Shown: positions 12,866 to 24,702 of the stretch, one piece after another
Numbering within the stretch: the first letter of the stretch is position 1
Layout of the letters: the number at the start of each line of letters is the position of its first letter
Assembly (NCBI GenBank): GCA_947095535.1
Contig: OX352773.1
Coordinates: 262,779,590-262,843,589, forward strand
Source of the DNA: Poecilobothrus nobilitatus
Taxonomy: Eukaryota > Arthropoda > Insecta > Diptera > Dolichopodidae
DNA: 64,000 bases
Direction: 5' to 3'
Translations under genes and position numbers: made by a program
The notes under the pieces: model-generated
The model's input: only the letters and a program-made list of their open reading frames with translations
What the model was told of the DNA's origin: nothing
Databases searched by the model: none

Positions 12866-14285
12866 AACTTTGAAATCATTCTAGTTTTTATAGTAGTCCT
12901 ATTAAAAAAAAAATTTATAGTTATTAATCTTAAGTCGATTCTAGATTTCATAATGAATTAATCAAAAATGTTTTCAAACCTGTAATAATTTTACCATTTG
13001 ATATATTAAACTTATCCTTGAACATGAAATTCTTAAGCTTTTATACTATTTTACACCCTTTTATCGTTTTACACGATTTACTGATTATAATCGTCTTTAT
13101 TCTTATAAAGCTGAAATTTCTTTTATCTGAATCCTCTCCAGTAAAATCTTTGAATAGCAGCTGTCATTCAATTGGTTCAAAAATTTGTCCCTTATTCTTC
13201 AATTCACCTATATTTTTTCTATTTTGAGAGCTCTAATCGAACGCCTATAGTGGCACGTAGTCACTTAAGTTTTTGAACGACTAAGAATATGTCCGATTCA
13301 TTTCCATTTTCTTCTTCGAATTTGCATTTCGATCGATTCTTGTCTGATTAATACTTAAAATTCTTCGTTTGCGATTCTTTTCGGTCAAAATATTCTTAAG
13401 CATATTATTAAGCATTTGTTGTTGAAGACCTGTAACTTTTGTGTACAATCATGAACATTAATAATAATAGATGTCTAAAATTGAAAATCATTGAACTTTA
13501 TACTGACTATATTAACATTGACCAATATTTGGTATTATAACAAATTAACAACAATAAATGATGGATGACTCAGTCAATAAATTGATAATTTTATAAACAT
13601 TTGTTTTAAGTATCATAAGGATAAAGTCATATTCTTGAAAGATGCAAATCTCTATTAAATCTATCTTATCTATGACTTATGTCCATCTGTTTTTTAAACA
13701 TTTATACATGCGTCAATTATTTAAACCCGGATTTTAAATAATTGTGTATCTTACTACTTAAAATAACATAAGTGCAGGTCATTTATTTAAATTTTAAGTA
13801 TTTTTTTGCATCAAATTTTAATACAAAAATAATGTGACAAATGTTTTTTATACTCAAATTAATAAAAATATATTTTATTTTCAAAATATTTTTATTATAA
13901 TTAATTTAAATAATTATAGGTCAAGTTAAAAGGTAAAAATCAAGTAAATGTTTTATTTTGTTTTCCTTTGTTTGTAACTTTTAGTAAAAAATATAAGAAT
14001 ATTGTTTATTTTTTAATTTATTTTTCTGAATTTATTATTTTAATAAAGAGACATTATGATATCATTTTTGAATTAATATTGCAAAATTATTCTTTGTTTT
14101 TCCTTTGTTTTTTTTTTTTTTTAATTAAGGTCTGTGGTGTTTTATACATCATACATGGAAAATATGTATATAACAAAACAAGTCCTTTTTATTTAATTCT
14201 TAATTAAAAAATGACTTTTCCAAATTACGAGATTTTAATTTTTGTTCTAAAAAATATGGGAATTTTCCAAAGACACCAAAAAAAT
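12866..14285. other. AT-rich intron-like sequence, no gene seen
   Basis: No coding motif is visible. The part around 13230-13400 is somewhat richer in G+C (it contains ATCGAACGCCTATAGTGGCA) and may be an unrecognised old repeat, but I found no second copy in the window. The rest consists of A/T tracts. Confidence 0.45.
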
Positions 14286-14910
14286 TTATGCCTCCCCTTA
14301 GTGGGTCTGGTATACGAAATCTTATTTTTCTCGTTTTTACAAAATCTCGTTTTCTTGAAAATTTAATTTTTTTTGAAATTCATTTTTTTATTTTATACTT
14401 TTTTTTTTAATTATGTCAAGATTAAATTTTTTTTTTATTTTTGTTAGCATTAAACAATTTATTTTACAATATAAGTACATATGTTTAAATATTCTGTAAA
14501 AGGTGAATAACACAGTTGATTCCATTTCTCAAATCCCCCATAATTCGGAATCCGACATATAGATATATATTCTTGAAAAAGGGAATACCCTGGTTTTGAA
14601 TCCAACTCTAAAATCTATCCTAACTGAGAATCTCGCATATTACATAAGTACATATGTATATAAATATTCTATAAAAGAAGAATAACCCTGATTTTGAATA
14701 CAACTCTAAAATCTCTTCTAATGATATTTTTTTACAAATATTCGTAAGCTATTTTAAAGTTAAACCAAAAAAAAACAAGGTTTTGACAGAAACGAGATTT
14801 TTAAAAAAAGGGAGATTTGAAGAAAAATGAAGTTCTGTCCATCGTGATTTTGTAAAAACAAGATTTTGTCCACCGTAATTTTGTACCGCTCCCCTTCTCA
14901 GTATGGCATG
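14286..14910. mobile_element. Fold-back type element with an internal tandem array (array A)
   Basis: Imperfect inverted flanks bracket a tandem array. The best arm is CGTTTTTACAAAATC at 14332-14346 against GATTTTGTAAAAACA at 14846-14860, and similarity extends into the surrounding 80-100 bp of ACGAGATTTT-like sequence. Between them, 14491-14740 holds about three units of roughly 90-96 bp sharing the pattern ATATTCT-xx-AAAA-x-GAATAACCCTGATTTTGAATCCAACTCTAAAATC. The same unit recurs in arrays at 17002-17405 and 52262-52815. There is no open frame of note, so the element is non-autonomous or satellite-like. Exact ends are uncertain. Confidence 0.55.
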
Positions 14911-15010
14911 AGATTTTTACGCACTTCCCCCTTTAACCAATGTAATGCCTTTATATTGTAACTGCTTATGCAGTAAAGTTTTTACAGAGTAAGAATGGTT
15001 TCAATAGTGT
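14911..15010. repeat. Dispersed repeat fragment shared with 27.5 kb
   Basis: The stretch CTTCCCCCTTTAACCAAT ... TAACTGCTTATGCAGTAAA (about 14924-14980) is clearly related to CCTTCCCCTTAGCCAAT ... TAACTGCTAACGCAGTATA at about 27529-27576, with similar spacing. The inner CTGC...GCAG is a small palindrome in both copies. No coding content is seen, so the type of element is unknown. Confidence 0.55.
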
Positions 15011-15427
15011 AGGAATGCTGGATTTTCCTCCTCTTTTAATTGTAGAGTGTGAAATATTAATCGAAGAACCCTGCAAATGATAATAGACAGTTTGTTCCAC
15101 AATTTAAAGGATTGTCTTATGAGTTTTTGTATTCCAAAGTTCCACTGAATTATTTGTATAGAAATTGTTATTATGTGGATTAAAAGGCCGGTAAAAAAGA
15201 AATCTTCTTTTTATTTTGATTTAGAAAATTGTATTGGTTTTGATTTATGATTTGTAACCGCCATCGCACCGATATTCTTCTACTCCACTCTATAAAAATC
15301 TGTATTTTAATATTCAAAAATAAGAAAAATTTTAACAAAGTTTTTTTTTTTTTAAATAATTAATTTTTATTTGCAACTTTTTATATTAATTTTAATTTCT
15401 TTTTTTTTTTTTTTGTTTTAATTACAG

Positions 15428-15464
15428 CGAGCAGCTGCACATCAACAATTACTCGCCGCTCAAA
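15428..15464 (+). CDS. 37-nt candidate exon 2 of the gene at 6262
   Basis: A long T-tract ending TTTTAATTACAG precedes 15428, and the exon ends before a near-consensus donor (CAAA|GTAAGT, GT at 15465-15466). The sequence is much richer in G+C than its flanks and reads RAAAHQQLLAAQ plus one extra base. It starts in phase 0, matching the end of the 6262-6495 exon, and continues the same Gln/Ala/His composition. It ends in phase 1. Both splice sites are strong and the phase agrees, so this is the best-supported microexon in the window. Its function is unknown. The residues would form a helical Ala/Gln/Leu segment. Confidence 0.6.
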
Positions 15465-16160
15465 GTAAGTTTATTTCAAGTAAATTTTCTTTATTTATTT
15501 ATTTTTTCCTCAAATGCAAATGCAAATGCAAATATTTTCATCAATTGTCACGTTTTTGTGTTTTTTTTTTGGTAGTGGGCGGTAAAGTGACAAATTATGT
15601 AAAAATCGAAAATCTTATTTTCGTTTTAAAAATTAAATTTGAAAATTTTTTGCAAGTACCAAACAACAAAATAATAAATAAAATAATTTTTTTTTTTTCC
15701 AAATAAATTTTAATAACGTTTCAGGGAAAAAAAAAAAAATTTTCAGAAATTTCAAATAGCAGCTAATTTTATTGTAAGTATATGAAATTGTTATATAATC
15801 AATTTATTTTATTTAAAAAAAAAAAAAAATAAAAATACAAAATATATAATTAACTTTATTTTTTTATTTTAGTAGCAAATTATTTAACATTTAAATTAAA
15901 GAAACTTTTTTTTTAATATAATGGTAAAATCGACTTTCTTTTGGTATAATTTTAAATTTCGTGGCTATTCTAATATCATTTTATACCAAAAAGGGTTTTA
16001 AATTGTAAAAATCGGAATTTTTTAATCTAAATTTTTTTATTCGGTAAGTTGTCAAATTGAAGTTTTATTTTATTTTATTTTTTGAAACGTAAAATGAGAT
16101 AAGCCGATTCATAAATACACAAACTAAAATATTTTCTAATAAAATTAAAGGTTTACTAAT
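15465..16160 (+). other. Intron-like AT-rich sequence
   Basis: Sequence after the candidate donor at 15465. It is T-rich, with a triple ATGCAA repeat near 15515-15535 and no coding-like segment. A second GTAAGT at about 15775 follows an unremarkable A/T-rich stretch and is not treated as an exon end. Confidence 0.4.
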
Positions 16161-16164
16161 AAAT

Positions 16165-16240
16165 TTTTTGACTGATGATCAGTAGTGGTTAAATCGCTAG
16201 CCTCCCAATTAAAAGGTTTCAGATTGAAACCCCAGTCAGA
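16165..16240 (+). mobile_element. tRNA-like SINE head, second SINE family (copy 1)
   Basis: The stretch TGACTGATGATCAGTAGTGG through TTGAAACCCCAGTCAGATCA resembles a decayed tRNA. It has an A-box-like AGTGGTTAAATCGCTAGCC, an anticodon-loop-like CTCCCAATTAAAAG and a B-box-like GATTGAAACCCC, and its ends can still pair (TGACTG with CAGTCA). The copy at 43846-43925 matches position by position. The body after 16240 (repeated ATTCTCC/GAGAAT motifs to about 16430) may belong to the element. It is not a functional tRNA because the stem pairing is broken. Confidence 0.6.
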
Positions 16241-16879
16241 TCATATACAATCACTCATATGTTCCAGCATTTTCATTCTCCTTATATGAAGAGAAAATTT
16301 GATAGGAGAATGGAAATACTGGGATTCTAGCATTCTTTTAGAGAATATTACATTTTCCTATAGGAGATGAAAGTTTCGAAAATAAATAAAATGGTGTTCT
16401 GTTATTCTCTTTTTGAGAATGTGAATGAATTTGTTAAAAATTTTGTGTTCTTAAATTTGAAATAAAAAAGTTTAAAATGTAAGTAGTAAGGTATTATAAA
16501 TCTGTTTAAATTTAAATTGTTTTTTTATCCCCGATTTTTTATCCCCCTTTCATTTATTATTTTTAAAATAAATGAAAAGTTAAATCTAATTCTTCACTAC
16601 CAATTCTTTTGTTTCTCTAGACATGTTTTTTTTTTTTTTGTTCCATATAATAGTAAAAATTTAAAAAAAAAAAAAAAACCTAAAAAAAAAAATTAAATTT
16701 ATTAAATTTTATTTTATGTGACAAACCGGTAATATATTAGCGGCTTTTTTTTCCTCCAAATATGAGGTAAAGTATCGAAAATTAATAATATTCAAAAACA
16801 TTAAAATAATGTGTTGTTGTTCTATTATTTCTATTTTCGTTTACATTTTGTTCATATTTTGTTGGATCTGTGTGAAAAA

Positions 16880-17612
16880 CCAAATTTTAAAATCCAAATT
16901 TACAAAATCCAAACATGTTAAACACAAACATTTAAACACAAACATTCAAAATCCAAACATGTATAATCAAAATAATAGACAAAATAAATATGGAATTTAT
17001 ACATGCATATACTCTGGAAAAAAGTATAATCCTGATTTTCTGACCAAATTCTAAATTCCATCCTAACTCATATATATATATGTATATATATATATAGTAT
17101 ATATATATATAGTATATATATTCTGGAAAACGCGAATAATACTGATTTTGTAATCAACTTTAAAATCCGTTCTAACTCATGCATATATATATTCTGGGAA
17201 AATCGTATAATTTTGATTTTGCAACCAACTACTAAGTCCATCCTAACTCACGTGCATATATTTTGGAAAAATCGTATAATCCTGATTTGATAACCAATTC
17301 TAAAATCTCTCCTAATTCAGAATTCACATATATATTGATATAAATATTCTGGCAAAAGCGTATTTAACCGTTATTTTGAATCCAACTGTAAAACTTTTTT
17401 CTAACTATTTTAATAACAAAATGCTCAAAATAGTGGAAGTTGCCGCTTCATAATCCCCGCCAAAAACAAACAATAACAAAAAAATCTAAAAACAATAAAG
17501 TACTGCATTTTGATGCATTTAGATTTTGGAATTTGACTTTTGATGCTTTTGAATTTTGCAAATATGGCTTTTGAAAAAGTTTGGAATTTTGACACATTTG
17601 GATTTTAAGCGT
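16880..17612. mobile_element. Inverted-repeat element with internal tandem array (array B)
   Basis: The left flank (16885-16965) carries repeated AAAATCCAAA/CACAAACATT motifs. The right flank (about 17505-17612) carries their reverse complement (GGAATTTTGACACATTTGG and similar), making a long imperfect inverted repeat. Between them, 17002-17405 holds five units with the pattern ATATTCTGGAAAA-xCGxATAAT-CCTGATTTTG-xAACCAACT-xTAAAATCCATCCTAACTCA. Spacing is 70-115 bp because of inserted (TA)n. The last unit is followed by TCAAAATAGTGGAAG, which also occurs in array C as CAAAATAGTGAGGACGG. No protein is encoded. Confidence 0.55.
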
Positions 17613-18690
17613 GATCCTGTTCCGTTACATAATTTAATAAATATATTTAAGAAAAATAAAAAATTGCGATGCATTTAATTCCAAAATTTGACAATATACC
17701 ATAAATATATCGAAAATCGTATAACAACCCAATGTATATATATACAAATAATAAAATAAAATTAATAGCAAATTGGGAAAAAAAAAAAAAACTAAAGCTA
17801 GACATTAAAAATAAAATAAAATAAAAAAAAAATTAATTAACAAGTTTTTAATCGTGTCTAAAGTGCGATATTTTAAAATGCTAATAAACCGTGTAAAATG
17901 TTTTTTTTTTTTTTTTCGTTTTAAATAAATTTTTTTTTTTTTGTTTTTGTGTTTGTTGAAAATTAGTATTTCAGAAAAAAAAAAAAACAAAATGAGTCAT
18001 AAAAAAAAAAAAAAAATTTAAAAATTTTGATAATAAAATTTTAGAAAATTATTGTGGAAGGTAAGTACCTAATTTATATATATATTTTTTTTTAATTTTC
18101 GACGAAATATTTAGCTCTAAATTTAATTTTTAATATTTTTTGAAATTTTCAATATTAAATATAGTATTTATTTGATAAAAACACATATTTATTTTATAAT
18201 TTTTATAATTTTTAAAAACAACCAGTCGAATTTTGTTTTTTTTTTGCATCATTTTTATTTTATATGTTTCTGGAGGTTTTCCAATTTTTGAAAAGGTCAC
18301 AAAAAAATTAATTTTTAGTTTTTCAGAAGGAAATTAACAGAAAATTTATTTTGATTATTTTTTTTTTTGTTTTGCCAAAAATTAAAAAGAAAAATAATAA
18401 ATTTTCATTTTGTAGTTTAGAAAAATTTTAGTTTATTTTTACATATTTTGATTAAAAAGAAATGTATATATTATAATGTGTGTACATGTATGTATATTGA
18501 GATGCTAATTTAAGATATTATTTTTGGTTAATGGTATCTCGGAAAACTTATACAAGTTTCCCTAATACAAATGTTTCCCTTTATTCCCTTTATGAAATCA
18601 TAAATGTCGCAATTTATAAGATTTTTGTCAATTTTAAACTGCAGTTAGAGATGAGAAGTAACAATGTATATAGATATAAAGGTGTGCGTT
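17613..18690. other. AT-rich stretch with one strong splice-donor-like site
   Basis: There is no coding frame here; the minus-strand frame at 17805-17990 is a Lys/Phe shadow of homopolymers. A near-perfect plus-strand donor, GTGGAAG|GTAAGTACC, lies at 18061. It could end a noncoding 5' exon of an alternative transcript, because the nearest ATG (17992) runs into a stop after a few codons. This is speculative, and the rest is A/T tract. Confidence 0.3.
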
Positions 18691-18696
18691 ATGCTT

Positions 18697-18958
18697 TTTT
18701 CCCCTTATTACCCCTCCATGGAGCATAGGGTATCCACAAAACCTTTTCATCTATTTATATGTTGTGCTATTATAGCCTTGACTTGTGACTTTTATTTGTT
18801 AATTTTGTCCATCTCTTTTAATATTTTTCTTTTACAGCTGTTTCTAGGTCTGCCTATATGTTTCTTCTTCTTTGTTGTTGCCGTAATGTATAGGACTTCT
18901 TTGGCAATAGTATTTTTTGATCGCCTGATTATTATGTGCCCGATCCATTTCTAGTTTT
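18697..18958 (-). pseudogene. C-terminal relic of a non-LTR retrotransposon
   Basis: Reading 18955 downward on the minus strand gives KWIGHIIIRRSKNTIAKEVL and then, a few residues later, KKHIGRPRNS. This is the familiar end of many endonuclease/reverse-transcriptase LINE proteins (WxGHxxR...KxxLY...GRPRxxW). Further on, about 18697-18745 gives FVDTLCSMEG, matching the usual final RWRxxVxxLCS segment. Stops lie between the blocks, so it is a dead fragment. The catalytic reverse transcriptase is absent. It belongs to a different family from the LINE at 28.1-29.0 kb, which lacks this motif set. Confidence 0.7.
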
Positions 18959-19007
18959 TCCTTCTTAATTAAATTTCGATATATATCATCTTACCCACAC
19001 ATACTTC

Positions 19008-19110
19008 AGAGTTAGTTGTTGGATATGCTGTTTGGCCACAATATTTATAGCAGATTGTTAGAGTTGGCTGTTGGATATTTTGTTTTGCCAGAGTATCTAT
19101 AGCAAATGAT
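19008..19110. repeat. 52-bp imperfect tandem duplication
   Basis: The unit AGAGTTAGTTGTTGGATATG ... TATAGCAGATTGTT at 19008-19059 is repeated from 19060 as AGAGTTGGCTGTTGGATATT ... TATAGCAAATGATG, at a period of 52 bp. It lies just to the right of the LINE relic at 18697-18958 and may derive from its upstream part, but no frame supports that. Confidence 0.7.
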
Positions 19111-21034
19111 GAATGTATTTGTTTATAAAAACTTTTAACTTGTTAGTAAACCTGCTGGTGGTTAGTCAGGTTAGGTCAGGCCATATAACAGTATTGATTT
19201 TACACATATGTAGGTGTTAAAAATCCACAGCTTTAAAGCTTTAAACTTTGGTTAGATTTAATAAATATTTGAGCATATTTGACTATTTAAAGGTTTTTTT
19301 CTTTAAAATGTTATTAGGATATATAATATGTATGACCAAAAAATGTATGTATATATACATAATACATATGTATGTATGTACAGAAAATAATTGGAAATGA
19401 TTTTTGAGTTACTAATAATTCAGATCTCAATATCTCAATAATCAATTTTTTTTTTACAAATTTTAATACAACTACATTTAGACTCTCGTTCCGCGTTCGA
19501 AGAAAACGTTGAGGAATTGAAAATCATCTAACTGGAAACTGTATTTAAAGATATTGTATTTTCAATATAAATGTAGGTATATCTTAAGGTCGCTTCAAAT
19601 TATATATACATATACATATGTATGTATTTTACATATGACACGGGTGAGTAAACTGCTGATTAGAAAAATTGCTGCTGATTAGATAAAATGTAAATACGTT
19701 TACATCTATATACTGACATTTTTGATTCTTTTGTGATTCAAATAAATAAATTTGTGATTTTTTTTTTAAAAAAATACAATTTTTTTTAGTTTTGTCAAAT
19801 TTATTTTAGAAAAAAATTTAAAAATCAATCATATGAATAACATGAAATGACAAAGAATAAATTCATTTGGCTGCCTTTTTTTTGTATTTTGTGTATAAGA
19901 ATTATCTCCTAGAAGCCTAATTTTATTATTATTATATAGGTATTATCTACCACCAAACAGTTCTAATTTATATACGAATGTATGAAAAATACATATAAAA
20001 TGTCAGATAGAATTAGAACTGGTTCTAAAATAAAATTTATATAATATGTAATATCTTCTGACATGTTTTATCTTCATGACAAAATGTTGTAGCGATTTTT
20101 ACATACAAATATATATGTAATATATATTTAATATAATATATATTTATAGATACATACATGCTTAGTTTTTAAATTTTTAATGAAACCCTATCTTGATATT
20201 TCTATTTATCTAAGAATACCTGAAATCTGTTTTTGTTTTCTCAAATTCCAAATTTTTTTTTTTTTTTTTGTAATTTTGAGTTGCGTGAAAAAAAACTTAA
20301 CTCGAATTAATCGGTGCTCGTGCTGGGTGCATACTTATTAAATATTTCACTCGTACAACTTAAAATTATATGCAAGTTAAAATATTGCATGTCGAAGCTT
20401 TGATAAGTATTTATAGTATTTTTAGTCATTCTATTTTGGGTCATTTTACTATTTTTATAATTTGGAAAGCATATAATGGTATATGAAATATATAAAATTT
20501 GAAAAAATTTGGTTAAAGATATATTTTACAGATATATAAATAAAACAAGGATTATAATATAAATATATCCTTCCTATTACAGTTGTCAGTTAGTTACAAT
20601 GGTGATAATCTTCCTAAATTAATAGTATTAGCAATTAAAAGTATAAAAGAATTATTTTAACTGTTATACGTGTATACATAAAATAACGATTCATTAAATA
20701 TACCTTTATTCTGATCACCTTTCAGATACATTTATTCTGATATTCTTTAAATATTCAATTTTAATTGTTTCAGATTAATTTCAGATTTATTTTACCTTTA
20801 CAAATTACATTTTAACACCTTATAAATTACCTTGAATACCTATCTATTTTTAATAAATTAGTAAATGCATATGTATACTTAAATAAATAAATCCATATAT
20901 ATGTATGTATATCTTATTATAAAATCTACATATGTTTTATGATATGTTTACTCTATATATGTAGGTACATATATTTATATACATACATACATATATACAT
21001 ATGTAATATGTTTTGTTTTCTAAGTTATATGTTT

Positions 21035-21091
21035 AAAACAAAGTTATCATCAGACGTCAATTTAGTTTTAGTCTGATGATAACTTTGTTTT
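21035..21091. repeat. Perfect 21-bp inverted repeat (hairpin), 15-nt loop
   Basis: The left arm at 21035-21055 (AAAACAAAGTTATCATCAGA then C) is exactly complementary to the right arm at 21071-21091, around a 15-nt loop. A transcript in either direction would fold into a 57-nt perfect hairpin, extendable by a G-U pair at the base. That is short but close to the size of a small pre-miRNA or mirtron-like stem. Mixed-base arms like these are not explained by the surrounding TA-rich simple sequence. It could also be a minimal fold-back repeat. Confidence 0.8.
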
Positions 21092-24045
21092 GATGATATA
21101 TAATTTCAATGAATTTTAAGATAGCATTAGAGTACTGTTAGTACTTATAAAATATTTGTGCTGATAAAATATTGTATCAATTTGTTCCTTCATCTCATCC
21201 CAAAAATTTAGATACTCTATTATTATATTGTAATACCTGAAAAAAATATTGTGGTTTTTTCTTTATTTTTTTTTTCTTTTCAAGTCATAATGAGATTAAA
21301 TGTCTTTAACAAAATATATGTTTATGTTTAGGTTCGTACCAGTTCAGGTGCTATTAAAAACTGGTATATATGTATATATGTACATACATATGTATATGTA
21401 TGTAAAATAAGTTAAAGGTGTTTATATAATGTTTACATTTACCTTTGCATTTTTTTTTTTTTTTGATTTTTTTATTAATGTTTACTTGCTATACACATCC
21501 ATAGTATATATATCTACATATTTCACTATTTTGCAACATTGCACAATATTTTTTTTTTGTTTTACATTTTATTATTTTTGTTATGATAATAATTTTTTAC
21601 TTTTTTTTTTTTTTATCCTTTATATAATTATACAAATGTCTGGTACAAAATAACATGATTATTTTAATAACCTTTTATTTTTATCTTAAAGAATTTGAAA
21701 GTTGTTTTTGTAACCTTATATTAATGGCTTTTTTTTAATTGTTTTTACTATAGGAAGGTAGGTAGGTACACCATTTGTTCTAAATCATTGATAAAAAAAA
21801 GAGTTTTGATATTTATTTGAAAATAAGATTTTATTTCATTTTAATTTTAGTAAACTCTAGAAGAGGATTCCTTTATACAAAATTATTCGTGATTTAGGTA
21901 ATGAGGCTAGGAATTGAAGGGCAATAAGATAAAATAAGGTAGAATCAGTTCTCACAATAAATAAGTTTCCATAACCAGTTTTGAACCATCTACAAATTTC
22001 CACGGTTTAGAAATTTTGGAATTGTTTAAAAGGGGGCATTATTGATTTCAGATTAATACAACAAACGTGTCATTCATTACCTACACAAGATTACTATAAA
22101 AGAGAGAAAATGCTTCAATACTTTGACGTATGTTAAGTGTTGAAATTAAAATAGATGTTATAAACTTATCAATAGACATATTAAGCCTCAAATAGAAACT
22201 AAAAAAAAAAAAAAACGTGTCATTCAAGTGAATGATTAAGATTTAATTAATAATTATGATAAGTGCCCGTCTCTGAATATTCATATACATATTAATATAA
22301 TTAAATAAATTAAAGTTTTTTAGGTTTTGTAAGAAATCTATTGACAATTCATTTTTTCTCATATTCATATACTATTTAGTATATTTCGCTGTTATTTGAT
22401 TTGTTGATAGTTAATTGAAATTTTCATAACAATTATTAAAAATACTATTTAGTCATGAAAAATAAGCTTAGAATTTCTTAATTCCTAATATAACTCTAAT
22501 ATGTATATGAATTTGTAGGAGATGTTCTTCATGGTTATTGGTTTGTAACTTGTGTTTTAGATCTAAATTTTTTGCATGCTAAAATCTAGAAAATTATTTT
22601 AGTATGGTTTCAGTTAAAACTTATAAACGCATTCTTCAAATTTAATAGAAATAAATTCGGTTAGTTCAATTTGGTTTAATAAAACAAAAACATTAAATTT
22701 TTATTAATATAACATTATTGCAAAGTGGTCAAAAAATTCAAATAATCAAAATAAATAAATAATTAGAGAAAGAAGGTACCTAGGTACCTACCTACCTATG
22801 CACATTTATAATTAATTTTTATTATATTTTTTCTGAAAGACAAAATTAAATTTAACCTGGGAAATGATGAAATGTAAAAATGGTTCTGTTATTTTCTACT
22901 AAACTATGCCTTAGATACTTTAAAACATTTCAAATAAAACTTATCATTCTATTTCAATTAACTTTGTAAGTATTTATACAAGCTACCTACCTACATATTT
23001 ATGTACATACATATGTATGGATGTATTTAAGAAAAAAAAAGTTTCATTTTTCATGACAATTATCTAGATAGTATTTTTTTTTTTCTAAAAGAAACTTTTT
23101 TTTTTGTTTTAAATTAAAGTATTTTAAAAAAAATCTTAAAGGTATCTCCCACTTCAGAAATACAACCCTTAAGTTATTTTTTTTTTATTTTGTATTTAGT
23201 TTTTGTTCTAAAAATAAAATAAAAATTCAAGGTTAAAATTTTGCAACAATGCAAAGTGTTTTATACGTTTCATTTTTTATTTTTTTAGTAAACAGGATTT
23301 AGATACTCTTTTTTATTTTACAACCTTCATACAATTTCCTTTTTTTTCTTTTTGCTGTTTTTGTTGTATTTCTTCATCCTTTCTTCACTTCCCGTTACTT
23401 ATACAGAATAACATAAAGACGCCCTTCAATTTTATACATGATTGCATCGTACATTTCAAATATAATATACTTATGTAAATACAAATGCAATGAATACTTC
23501 CTTCCAAGTATGCATATTATACAGAAAAAAAAAAAAATTTTTAGCGTCCTTTTTTTGGTACATCACTTCAAGCTTTAAACTGTACTTTTTTTTTCCTCAT
23601 CTTTTTCAATTCGCTCATATATTGTGTTAAAACATTTACATAATAGGTACATTATATGTATAGAACTATTAGATTACACAATAAATGAGTGTTTCGTTTA
23701 ATATACATCAGTATATAAAAAAAATATTCAACTTTCATCTCACCCTACCCCTGATAGTTTCACTTTTCATTTCGTTTCAATTCATTTTTTTTTTTTTTCG
23801 TTTTTTTTATTTTATTGCGTTGCGTTCTTGCTAAAGCTGTAAATACGCTTCAGTTCTGTTTCGTGTTTGAATGTATGACAATAAAAAGAGGAACAAAACA
23901 AGAAAAATCCATTAAAATAATATGTACATACATAGTAAATATATACATAACAACTTTAAAGTTAGATTAAAATTTAGAACTCCATTTTAAGAAAAAAAAA
24001 ATAAAAAAATTCAAGTATGTATCTATGGAAACAGAAAATTATTAC
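21092..24045. other. AT-rich intron-like stretch, no convincing gene
   Basis: Repeated TATG/CATA and GTAGGTA-type simple sequence (for example 22775-22800, 22980-23010) and many homopolymers. Open frames such as 21429-21653 are Phe-rich T-tract translations. No coding motif is seen until the minus-strand segment at 24046. Confidence 0.5.
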
Positions 24046-24125
24046 CATATTGCTGTTGTTCAGAAAATTCGCTTCATATATTGGAATTCCGATATAAAAC
24101 TGATATTGACCTTGTCCTTCACCGA
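24046..24125 (-). CDS. Coding-like 80-nt segment, possible minus-strand exon
   Basis: On the minus strand an AG (ATCAG| at 24126-24127) and a donor-like ATG|GTAATA (24044-24045) bracket 80 nt that read GEGQGQYQFYIGIPIYEANF followed by LNNSNM. The composition (Gly, Gln, Pro, Tyr, Asn) is unlike the Phe/Lys shadow frames elsewhere. The frame stays open upstream to about 24170, where a TGA stops it. I do not recognise the peptide, and no partner exon on the minus strand was found. It could be an exon of a nested gene, a processed pseudogene scrap or chance. The plus strand of the same stretch is also open for 24 codons after TTGTTCAG. Confidence 0.25.
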
Positions 24126-24702
24126 CTGATACAAAATTAAAATGGATTATGGTGTAAACAAAATTGTATTTTGTTTTTGGAGCGCGTCATGTTTATTCTG
24201 TTTTTATTTTAATATTATCTGCATTTAATGTTGTGCCAATGGTTTGTGTGTGAACTGTGAGTGTGTACTGTATAGTAATATTCGATGAAAATTGAAATAA
24301 ATTAGTGACTAGTAAGTAAATTCTTATACATAGTTACATACAAACATGTGTATTCAAATAAGAAAAAGTAAAATTAAATTCAATTGTGATTTAAAATTTC
24401 CAATAAGATTATTTTCAAGTTTTCTTATAAAAATATATTATGACAGTTTTAAAGAATCGCTTACAATATTTCTTAAAAATAAAATAAGTACATTTAACAT
24501 ATGTCATCGATTTTTTTTAAAGGAAATGATAATAGTATATTAGGAGGTACATATCTAAAAGAAAGAAAAAATAATGTGTCAATTATGCGAGTCGTCTGGG
24601 TCTAGAATTAATTCTACTTTCAGAATTCTACAAAAAAAAAGTCTCATAATTACGAGAGTTTACAAAATGTATAGAATTAACGTTTAAAATATGTACATAA
24701 TA

